Assembly: GCF_017592825.1 (NCBI RefSeq)
Contig: NZ_JAGFMD010000001.1
Location: 558,001-622,000, forward strand
Direction: 5' to 3'
Length of the DNA stretch: 64,000 bases
DNA from: Roseivirga sp. E12
GTDB lineage: Bacteria; Bacteroidota; Bacteroidia; Cytophagales; Cyclobacteriaceae
Shown: positions 53,971 to 61,341 of the stretch, in pieces
Position numbering within the stretch: position 1 is the stretch's first letter
Layout of the letters: every line of letters starts with the position of its first letter
Position numbers and translations under genes: made by a program
Notes under the pieces: model-generated
The model's input: the letters and a program-made list of their open reading frames with translations, nothing else
What the model was told of the DNA's origin: nothing
Databases searched by the model: none

Positions 53971-54629
53971 TTATCGAACCTGAATTTCAGGTATTTTATT
54001 TTCTCACCCAAGTCCAAGTACTTCTGCTCGAAATTGGTTTTGATCCCGTAGTGGTCATCTACATACTCGGAAGCATATAGATCAAATGTATACTTAAGGT
54101 CAAGAATGTCCTTACGCTCATTTAAGGTCTCAATTGTATACTCAAAAAGGTCAGTGTTGTCAGTTTTGAAGTAAACGGACCCGGTATCACTCAGCAGGTT
54201 CTTATACATATCCAAGAAGCGTGGAGACGTAAGCCGCCTTTTTATATCACGATCTTTTGGCCTTGGGTCGGGAAAGGTGATCCATAATGAATCAATTTCT
54301 CCAGGGGCGAAAAAGCCTTCAATATTGTGGATTAAAGTTCTAAGAAACGCCACATTCTCAAGCTTCTCATCGATTGCCTGCTTGCTTCCAGTCCAAAGCC
54401 TGTCTCCTTTTATATCGACACCAATGAAGTTCCGATCTTCAAATACTCTGGCCAGGCCGATCGTGTACTCTCCCTTGCCACAACCCATTTCCACTGTAAT
54501 AGGCAGCTCATTCTTGAAATGAAGCCCATTCCAGTTTCCCTTAAGGTCATTGAAGCCTTCCTTCCCCTCTTGCAAAAGATTCGGGAGTAATTTATTCTCG
54601 TCAAAGCGTTTTAGCTTAGCTCTTGGCAT
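53967..54629 (-). CDS. trmB: tRNA (guanine-N7-)-methyltransferase
   Basis: A 220-residue SAM-dependent methyltransferase that makes m7G46 in tRNA. Signatures: ITVEMGCGKGEYTIGLA (motif I, near residues 44-60), FIGVDIKGDRLWTG, and the characteristic LWITFPDPRPKDRDIKRR, whose Asp is catalytic, followed by TSPRFLDMY. Operon with folC (1-bp gap upstream) and the PAP2 gene. Confidence 0.95.
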   Translation of the reverse strand: MPRAKLKRFDENKLLPNLLQEGKEGFNDLKGNWNGLHFKNELPITVEMGCGKGEYTIGLARVFEDRNFIGVDIKGDRLWTGSKQAIDEKLENVAFLRTLIHNIEGFFAPGEIDSLWITFPDPRPKDRDIKRRLTSPRFLDMYKNLLSDTGSVYFKTDNTDLFEYTIETLNERKDILDLKYTFDLYASEYVDDHYGIKTNFEQKYLDLGEKIKYLKFRFDK

Positions 54630-54630
54630 A

Positions 54631-55848
54631 TTAAAGATTATCTATTTCGGCCACCACAAATGTACTACCTCCCACAAATATCAAGTCATTCTCTTCCGCT
54701 CTATTTCTAGCATGAGTCATTGCTTCATTGACATCTCTGATGAATTCGGCCTCGATGTTTAAGGCATTCACTTTTGATTTTAGAACCTCCAATGGCATGG
54801 CACGAGGAACGGATGATTGGCAAAAAGTCAAATGAGCATTCTTCGGAATCATGTGGATCAAATCATCAATATTCTTGTCATTGACAAAGCCCAGAACCAT
54901 GTGGAGCTCTCGAAATTTTTGATCATTCAATTGATCAACTATGTATTGAAATGCATCTTTATTATGACCTGTATCACAGATAGTTAAAGGATTTATTCCT
55001 ATAGTCTGCCAGCGACCTTTCAGCCCTGTACTTCTGACCACATTCAAGAGGCCTTTCTTAATGGCTGGTTCTTCAATATCCCAACCCAAATCACCAAGTA
55101 CTTCAATCACTTTAAGCACTCCTGAGACATTCATTTGCTGATAGCCGCCCTTCAAGTCAGTTTCTAAGGAAGTATCTTTATCGGCATAAGATATTTGAGC
55201 TTTTCGAGAAGCTGCCACTGAATCAAAAACAGGTTTAGTCTCTGTATTGAGTTCACTCACTACAACAGGGACGCCTTCCTTGATAACCCCGGCCTTCTCC
55301 CGAGCTATTTCTGGCAAGGTGTCACCAAGCATCTCCATATGGTCGAAGCCAATATTGGTAATCAGACAGATTTCAGGTGTGATAATATTGGTAGAGTCTA
55401 ACCGCCCCCCTAATCCTACTTCTATAACCGCTATATCTACTTTTTCTCTTGCAAAGTGGTCAAAGGCCATGGCCACAGTCATTTCAAAAAACGAGGGTTG
55501 GATTGTCTCAATGACTGCTTTATTACTTTCTACGAACTCAATCACCGAGAGGCGTGAGATTTCCTGACCATTGATCTTAATCCGTTCCGTAAAATTCTTC
55601 AGGTGTGGAGATGTATAAAGCCCAACTTTCAGGCCTGAAGCCTGAAGTATTGATGCAAGCATATGGGAAGAACTACCCTTACCGTTGGTTCCAGCGACAT
55701 GAATGCTCTTAAAACCATTTTGCGGATTACCTAGATGTTCGCATAGCGCTATGGTATTAGACAGATCCTTCTTAAAAGCGGCCTTACCTACACGTTGATA
55801 CATTGGGAGTGCTTGAAAGAGATAGTCAAGCGTCTCTTGGTAGTTCAT
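54631..55848 (-). CDS. folC: Folylpolyglutamate / dihydrofolate synthase (Mur ligase family)
   Basis: A 405-residue Mur-ligase-type enzyme that adds glutamate to dihydropteroate or folates. The ATP-binding loop is VAGTNGKGSSSHM (51-63). It continues with LYTSPHLKNFTERIKING, VEVGLGGRLDSTNII and CLITNIGFDHMEMLGDTLPEIAREK, all diagnostic of FolC. First gene of the operon with trmB and PAP2. Confidence 0.95.
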   Translation of the reverse strand: MNYQETLDYLFQALPMYQRVGKAAFKKDLSNTIALCEHLGNPQNGFKSIHVAGTNGKGSSSHMLASILQASGLKVGLYTSPHLKNFTERIKINGQEISRLSVIEFVESNKAVIETIQPSFFEMTVAMAFDHFAREKVDIAVIEVGLGGRLDSTNIITPEICLITNIGFDHMEMLGDTLPEIAREKAGVIKEGVPVVVSELNTETKPVFDSVAASRKAQISYADKDTSLETDLKGGYQQMNVSGVLKVIEVLGDLGWDIEEPAIKKGLLNVVRSTGLKGRWQTIGINPLTICDTGHNKDAFQYIVDQLNDQKFRELHMVLGFVNDKNIDDLIHMIPKNAHLTFCQSSVPRAMPLEVLKSKVNALNIEAEFIRDVNEAMTHARNRAEENDLIFVGGSTFVVAEIDNL

Positions 55849-55968
55849 GCTGCGAAGATAATGTTAGTACGCATTTATTGACATCTAGCACTTCAAATTT
55901 TAGATGGGCTTACGTGTCTTTGAATTGTAAGGCGTCATAGTATTGAACAACGTCAAAAACAAAAAATC

Positions 55969-56622
55969 ATGAAAACGAAAATCACTTTTTTAAGCTTAAT
56001 GTTTGCAGTACTTTTTATTACAGCCTGCGATAATGATGCAATTGATGCTCATGGCTCGATCATAAACGAGGAACGTGAGTTTACAGGTTATTCATCAATC
56101 GCAGTTAATGTTCCTGCTAAGGTCTATATCATTGATGCGCCAGGCGAATCCTTGAGGATCAAAACTCACGAAAATCTATTGAGTGTAATTGATACAGAGG
56201 TCATTGGTTCTACTTTGAGAATAAGTACCAATCATAATTTGAGAAATGTCAGAACACTTGAAATATATGTCTCAGCACTTGATTATGAAAAGCTAAGCAT
56301 CACTGGTGCTGGTTCCATTAGCACAGAGGGGTGTCTCAATGTAGAGCAATTAACACTAGAAATAACTGGAGCCGGTGTGATCACTGTATGTGGTACAGCC
56401 AATGAATTGAGCACTCGAATTTCTGGTGCTGGCAAAATTGAAGCCTATGGCTTGGAAACGCTTACAACAACGGTCAGCGTTTCAGGATCGGGTGAAGTTC
56501 AAACGAACGTCACTGAATCACTGAATGTGGACATTTCCGGTGCTGGGGTAGTGAAATACATGGGTGACCCTCAGATCACAAGTAGAATCAGTGGTGCTGG
56601 TGTGATTAGAAAGGCGAATTAA
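55969..56622 (+). CDS. Head GIN domain (DUF2807) lipoprotein, putative adhesin
   Basis: A 217-residue lipoprotein with lipobox LFITAC (Cys20) and a right-handed beta-helix of the DUF2807 type. The rungs repeat I-S/T-GAG-x-I, for example LSITGAGSISTEG, LEITGAGVITVCG, RISGAGKIEAYG and DISGAGVVKYMG. The family is common in Bacteroidetes and is called putative auto-transporter adhesin, although it lacks an autotransporter barrel. It converges with the TonB-like gene; their stop codons overlap. Confidence 0.9.
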   Translation: MKTKITFLSLMFAVLFITACDNDAIDAHGSIINEEREFTGYSSIAVNVPAKVYIIDAPGESLRIKTHENLLSVIDTEVIGSTLRISTNHNLRNVRTLEIYVSALDYEKLSITGAGSISTEGCLNVEQLTLEITGAGVITVCGTANELSTRISGAGKIEAYGLETLTTTVSVSGSGEVQTNVTESLNVDISGAGVVKYMGDPQITSRISGAGVIRKAN

Positions 56623-57602
56623 TTCGTCTTAATCACAAAGGTCACTTCACCTTTTGATATCGGAGCAGGTGCTTTAGAACCATCGGTTTGTATAAAGCTG
56701 AGTTTGAGCACCTGTTTCTTATAGAACTCCACGATGGTATTATCACTGATTGTAGTTCCAGGTAATACAGAAACTGTCAAAACCTTTCCGCGATCATCAA
56801 CATCAATTCCAAAACGGATGACACCATCTATCTGTGAATCGTCTTTTTCGGTAGGAGGTCTCTCCCACTTCCAGCCATCGAGACTATAACTTACAGAACC
56901 TATATCAGACCCATCAGGATTAATTCCATCGGTTTTCTTATTCCCTTCAGGGTCTCCTTGATTACCCTTCTTGTCCGGGTATGTTCCTTGATTGTTTGAA
57001 GCAGCCTCCTTAGAATCGGATTCCTTCTTCTTGCCTCCCATTAGTGCTCTTTGATCCACAACAGGTTTTGGTTTAGGCTTAGGCTGGACTTCTTCCTTTT
57101 TCTCTTCTACTGGTGGTTTTTCGACTACCTCTTCTTCTTTCTTCACAGGAGTAGCTTCTTCAACCTTCACCTCAGATTCTTCTTTGGTAGTAATAGGGTC
57201 TTCGATTACCTCTTTGGTTGGAGGTTCTTCTACAGTCTCTTCTGTTTCAACCTTGGCAGGAACAACTTCTTCCTTCACTTCAGGCTCAGCTTCAACGACC
57301 TCTTCAACGACTTCCTCAACCGGATCAACTTCTTCGGTTTGTGTCTCAGTTTGTTCAGTATCAACCTCTGAATCAGGAGGTGTGTCCTCCACTGTTTCTT
57401 CTAACTGTGCATCTGTATCTCTTTCAACATCACCTCCGCCTTGCTCTTGGAAACCAAAATTCAATTCAATGCCGTATTCTTCGATTGGCGGATCTGGTGC
57501 TCGCCATGCGACAAGGAAAACCAAAAGCAATATGATCAGCCCATGGACCGTGCTGGTCATGATAATGCTGAACTTTTTATCTTTCTTTTCCTGATCTGAC
57601 AT
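56619..57602 (-). CDS. TonB-like energy transducer
   Basis: A 327-residue protein with one N-terminal transmembrane helix (about residues 13-33), a long Glu/Pro/Lys/Val-rich periplasmic spacer (45-190) and a C-terminal TonB-like domain of about 90 residues (IRFGIDVDDRGKVLTVSV, then ILKLSF-type strands). It transmits energy from ExbBD to outer-membrane receptors. Last gene of the SPOR-ExbB-ExbD-TonB operon, 1 bp after exbD. The reverse-strand frames inside the spacer are translation shadows of the Glu-rich repeat. Confidence 0.88.
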   Translation of the reverse strand: MSDQEKKDKKFSIIMTSTVHGLIILLLVFLVAWRAPDPPIEEYGIELNFGFQEQGGGDVERDTDAQLEETVEDTPPDSEVDTEQTETQTEEVDPVEEVVEEVVEAEPEVKEEVVPAKVETEETVEEPPTKEVIEDPITTKEESEVKVEEATPVKKEEEVVEKPPVEEKKEEVQPKPKPKPVVDQRALMGGKKKESDSKEAASNNQGTYPDKKGNQGDPEGNKKTDGINPDGSDIGSVSYSLDGWKWERPPTEKDDSQIDGVIRFGIDVDDRGKVLTVSVLPGTTISDNTIVEFYKKQVLKLSFIQTDGSKAPAPISKGEVTFVIKTN

Positions 57603-57603
57603 A

Positions 57604-57993
57604 CTACTCTGCTTTAGCCACCAAGTTTGTCTTTTGCTCTAGTTTGGCAATGATACCAGTTACCTTTACGAAAATTTCGGCCGTTATGGTTTTGTCTAAG
57701 TGAAGACTAACCGTTCCACCTGGCTCAGAAATGACTTTCGAAAGCTCATTTTCCAAGTTCCCTAGCGATACTTCCTTATCATTTACGTAAAAGATATTGC
57801 CTTCGCCTACCGTAACACTATTCTTCTGTAAAGAAATACTAGTAGCAGCTGCTGATGGCAAATCCACGGGTAAACCAGATGGGGTAATAAAGGAGGAAGT
57901 CAGCATAAAGAATATCAATAACAGAAATACAATATCTGTCATAGACGACATGCTAAAAGCTGAATCAACCTTATGTTTTGATTTAATATCCAT
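57604..57993 (-). CDS. exbD: ExbD/TolR-family biopolymer transport protein
   Basis: A 129-residue protein with one N-terminal transmembrane helix containing the essential Asp (SMTDIVFLLLIFFML, D20) and a periplasmic domain of about 90 residues. It couples proton flow through ExbB to TonB motion. The gene begins within the TAATG overlap with exbB. TolR versus ExbD is decided here by the TonB-like neighbour. Confidence 0.9.
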   Translation of the reverse strand: MDIKSKHKVDSAFSMSSMTDIVFLLLIFFMLTSSFITPSGLPVDLPSAAATSISLQKNSVTVGEGNIFYVNDKEVSLGNLENELSKVISEPGGTVSLHLDKTITAEIFVKVTGIIAKLEQKTNLVAKAE

Positions 57994-58673
57994 TATTGAG
58001 GTTCTTGAAGTAAGTCAATGAAATCAATCGAAGTGTATTCCATGTAGTGGATCGCCTTCTGCACCTTAGAAACCAAGTAATTGTATCCTAAATAAGCTAT
58101 GATACCAACAACCAATCCGGCTGCAGTAGTAATCATAGCCTCATAAATACCTGTAGATAGAAGTTTAGGACTTACCGACCCTTCCTCCTGCGCTATTGAA
58201 ATAAATGCCTGTATCATACCCGAAACGGTCCCTAAGAACCCAATCATTGGGGCAGCACCAGCGGTTGTAGCCAATAGCGAGAGATTCTTTTCCAGCTTGT
58301 AGACTTCAATTTTTCCCACATTCTCAATGGATGCTTCAATGGACTTTAAAGGACTACCAATTCTATGGATTCCTTTTTCTATCATCTTAGCGATTGGTGA
58401 ATCAGTCTGAGAACATAGGAGTTTAGCACCATTTACATCCCCATTGGCGACCAAATCCTTAATCTTCTCCATAAACTCAAAGGGAGTTTTCGATGCCCTA
58501 TTCAAGCTTCTTAACCTCTCAAAGAAGATATAAATTGCCACTATCGATAAACCCGCAATGGGTATTAGCCAGAACCCTCCTTTTAAAATCAGCTCAAAAA
58601 AGAACAATACTTGATCTTCACCTGCACCAACATTCGTGGTATCGGCAGCACTTAAATTTTGAATCAACGTCAT
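57993..58673 (-). CDS. exbB: ExbB/TolQ/MotA-family proton channel
   Basis: A 226-residue protein with three transmembrane helices. The conserved LATTAGAAPMIGFLGTVSG and YEAMITTAAGLVVGIIAYL segments line the channel. It assembles with ExbD to energise TonB. Its start codon is 1 bp after the SPOR gene, and it overlaps exbD by one base. Confidence 0.92.
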   Translation of the reverse strand: MTLIQNLSAADTTNVGAGEDQVLFFFELILKGGFWLIPIAGLSIVAIYIFFERLRSLNRASKTPFEFMEKIKDLVANGDVNGAKLLCSQTDSPIAKMIEKGIHRIGSPLKSIEASIENVGKIEVYKLEKNLSLLATTAGAAPMIGFLGTVSGMIQAFISIAQEEGSVSPKLLSTGIYEAMITTAAGLVVGIIAYLGYNYLVSKVQKAIHYMEYTSIDFIDLLQEPQ

Positions 58674-58674
58674 T

Positions 58675-59610
58675 TTAATATTTCAATACCCAGATATTAT
58701 CACCGTATTCTGATTTCAAATCCTCCATCGCACTCGCGGCATCAGATAATTGATCAACTACATTTATTCCTACTCTATGGAGGGTTTTATCTCCTGTCGG
58801 TTTCAGTAGGTATGCATTAGTTCCTGCGGCTACTATTTCATTGCCTTTATCAATGGCCAAATCCTCATCATAGAAGCTTCCAACAATAATGTAAAAACGA
58901 CCACCACGCTCTGAAATTGTGGTTAAGGATACAGTTGGTTCAGGTTCAGGATCGGGAGTTTGTTCTACTACCTGTGGCTCCGGCTCTACTGTCTCCTCTT
59001 CTACTACTGGTTGTTCTGTTTCTTCCTGAACAGGCGTTTGGATTTCTTGCTCTTCTTGTGGTTTGAATATCAAGAAATAGTAGGCTGCGGCTGCCAGGGC
59101 TAAAACGATAACTACAATTAAAATTGGCCCTGAACTATTCTTTCTTTTAGGCTCATCAGCCACCTTAGGTTCTTCTTTCTTGGCCACTACTTCTGGCTCC
59201 TTTTTAACTGGAGCTGGGCTTTCGGCTACAGGCTTTGGTTTTGGTGCCGCTTTAGGCTTCGCCTGAGGCTTTGGTTTTGGCTTTTCTTGCTTCTTTTGCT
59301 CTTCAACCACAGGGACAACACTATCTTCTGTTGCCTCTAGGCTGATATCATCTAAGCCAAGATCATCATCTGAGACAATTGGTTCCTTTGCCTTAGGTGT
59401 TGTTTTTCGTCCTACAGGTTTCTTAGAAGCTGCTCTTTTAGCAGTTGTTTTCTTGGCTGTAGTCTTTGTAGTAGTGGCTTTTTTTGCTGCTGGTTTTTTA
59501 GTCGTTGTGGTCGACTTCTTAGCTGCAGTCTTCTTTGCAGGCGTCTTACGAGCCGGCCTTTTGGGCTTTTCGTTCTCTTCGGAAGAGTCGTTAGTCTGTT
59601 TTGCTGCCAT
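58675..59610 (-). CDS. SPOR-domain protein with histone-H1-like N-terminal tail
   Basis: A 311-residue protein with an unusual three-part build. Residues 15-78 are almost pure K/A/T/P with AAKK and TKKPAAKK repeats, like histone H1 or bacterial Hc1/AlgP tails. Residues 100-155 are a Pro/Lys/Glu-rich linker. A single transmembrane helix at 161-182 (GPILIVVIVLALAAAAYYFL) and an acidic spacer lead to a C-terminal SPOR domain (232-311; GGRFYIIVGSFYDEDLAIDKGNEI). With an N-in topology, the basic tail is cytosolic and could contact the chromosome while the SPOR domain binds denuded septal peptidoglycan. First gene of the ExbBD-TonB operon. Confidence 0.8.
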   Translation of the reverse strand: MAAKQTNDSSEENEKPKRPARKTPAKKTAAKKSTTTTKKPAAKKATTTKTTAKKTTAKRAASKKPVGRKTTPKAKEPIVSDDDLGLDDISLEATEDSVVPVVEEQKKQEKPKPKPQAKPKAAPKPKPVAESPAPVKKEPEVVAKKEEPKVADEPKRKNSSGPILIVVIVLALAAAAYYFLIFKPQEEQEIQTPVQEETEQPVVEEETVEPEPQVVEQTPDPEPEPTVSLTTISERGGRFYIIVGSFYDEDLAIDKGNEIVAAGTNAYLLKPTGDKTLHRVGINVVDQLSDAASAMEDLKSEYGDNIWVLKY

Positions 59611-59685
59611 AAGCTAAGTGTTGATCGTTAGAATATATAATGTACAATATATATGAACTACACGAGGTGTACTGTAACCAGTAAA

Positions 59686-61341
59686 TTAGAATGAAACTGA
59701 GATTCCGCCTAAAAATTGAATACCTCGCGATGGATAGTTAAGATATCTCTGGTATTCGCTGCCGAATAGATTGTTCAGTTGTAAAAATACACCAAATTGT
59801 TGATTTAGCTCATATTTCCCACCCAAATTTAAATCCACAATATCATCTAGTTCAAATTTCTGCGCTGTTTCGCCATTCCAAGCATTAAGGCCTCCCATAT
59901 AATATAGGTCGGCTGTGACAGTCAAGTTTTCAATTGGGAAAAACGTGTTATTAAACGCGGCTTTGAAAGTCGGCAAATGCCATGCTTCTTCTAGGTTTGG
60001 AGCAGCAGTGCTCATTTTATAATCGAAAAAGTCAAACCTTAACGATGACCTCACCTGACCTGATTGCTCAAAGTTTACTTCTGAGAAAATATTCAATCGA
60101 TCGACTGTCCCAGGATCATACAAAATATCAAACCTTGATGAATCGGAAACCGCATTAGTAAACAGTTGAATGTTATTCATAGAAGCTAAAGAACCTCCGG
60201 CATTCAACCTCAAACCTTTAGACAAGTCAATCTCCACTCCACCATAGATGCTACTCTCAGTTTCTGTATTTCGTAGATCAAAACCTGGTCTTAAAAACGG
60301 ATTCTGTTCTATGGATGATTCCAAAGTATTCATGGTCAAGAAACCCTCATAACCAGCGTAAACTCTTAAACCGGCATCAACATTAACCGACCCTTCCACC
60401 ACTGGATAAAGCGACATTCCATTACCAGAATCATTGTCCCCAGCAAAGTTTATCCCAGCCTTTAGTGCAAACTTGTCACCTGCATAGTTGACCCTTGGCT
60501 GTAAACTAAGGTAGTTCCTATTTGCTTCAACAGTCCCCTCTGTTCGCTTAGAAAGGACTGCAATTCCTTCGATAGAAAAATTCAACTGCTCTGAGAACTG
60601 ATAGTCGGCCATAGCGTCAAAGTCGAACTTGTTCTCTTTGGCTTCCAAGGCATCTCTGAAAAACACCCAGTCTGTTTCAAAACTATAATTCATTTGTTCA
60701 TCTCTCTCAGTTTTCTGAACACCTACATTGGCAGAAAACCTGGTGAACTTTTGCTCAATAGCATCACTGGTCAAGTCTAATACAGGATTATATCCGAAGA
60801 AGTGAACCTTCTGACCTGTATAGTTTAAACTACCAGAGACCGTATTGGTACCATTGAAAAACTTACCTCCAACGGCTGCCTCTGTTTTGCCGCTAGCCGA
60901 ATTTTCGTCAAAGACTGGACCTCTCTGAGAGGACAAGTGCCTGACATAAAGGTTGACTATATAATCCTGGCTCTTTGGAGACCCTATATATCCTTCGAAG
61001 TAAGGTGTGCCATAGTTTCCATAACCCGCTCTTACATAGTTAGACGTGAAATCCATTGACGGTTGGCTTGAACGATAATTAGCCGTTCTAAACGAAGGCT
61101 CCAATGGACTCAAATTGTATTGAAATCTTCTAAACTGATATTGCTGTTTGGTCACAGCACCTGACACTGGCAACTGAGGTATTTTTTCAAAATTCCTTGT
61201 TGCTGGCGGCAATACAATTTTTCTGTCCTTACGAATGACAATTTCGGCCTCTTCTTCCAACCTACCAGTTGTACCAACTTGAGCCACCATATCCATGGCT
61301 ACAAGAGAGAATACTGCGATAATGACTAAAAACCTTTTCAT
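59686..61341 (-). CDS. TonB-dependent-receptor-like outer-membrane barrel without plug
   Basis: A 551-residue protein with a signal peptide (MKRFLVIIAVFSLVAMDMVAQ). From about residue 90 it is a run of long amphipathic strands as in TonB-receptor barrels, for example VRAGYGNYGTPYFEGYIG and SLNYTGQKVHFFGYNP. It ends in a TonB-receptor C-terminus (LQLNNLFGSEYQRYLNYPSRGIQFLGGISVSF-type final strands with terminal F). A separate plug domain was not found. It starts within the TAATG overlap with the TPR gene. Probably part of the export or gliding machinery served by the neighbouring TonB system. Confidence 0.75.
   Translation of the reverse strand: MKRFLVIIAVFSLVAMDMVAQVGTTGRLEEEAEIVIRKDRKIVLPPATRNFEKIPQLPVSGAVTKQQYQFRRFQYNLSPLEPSFRTANYRSSQPSMDFTSNYVRAGYGNYGTPYFEGYIGSPKSQDYIVNLYVRHLSSQRGPVFDENSASGKTEAAVGGKFFNGTNTVSGSLNYTGQKVHFFGYNPVLDLTSDAIEQKFTRFSANVGVQKTERDEQMNYSFETDWVFFRDALEAKENKFDFDAMADYQFSEQLNFSIEGIAVLSKRTEGTVEANRNYLSLQPRVNYAGDKFALKAGINFAGDNDSGNGMSLYPVVEGSVNVDAGLRVYAGYEGFLTMNTLESSIEQNPFLRPGFDLRNTETESSIYGGVEIDLSKGLRLNAGGSLASMNNIQLFTNAVSDSSRFDILYDPGTVDRLNIFSEVNFEQSGQVRSSLRFDFFDYKMSTAAPNLEEAWHLPTFKAAFNNTFFPIENLTVTADLYYMGGLNAWNGETAQKFELDDIVDLNLGGKYELNQQFGVFLQLNNLFGSEYQRYLNYPSRGIQFLGGISVSF

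Noticed and set aside
57051-57594. Several + strand frames opposite the TonB-like gene
   Set aside because: They arise from the Glu/Val/Pro repeat on the other strand; translations are Ser/Thr/Val or Phe/Leu low-complexity sequence.
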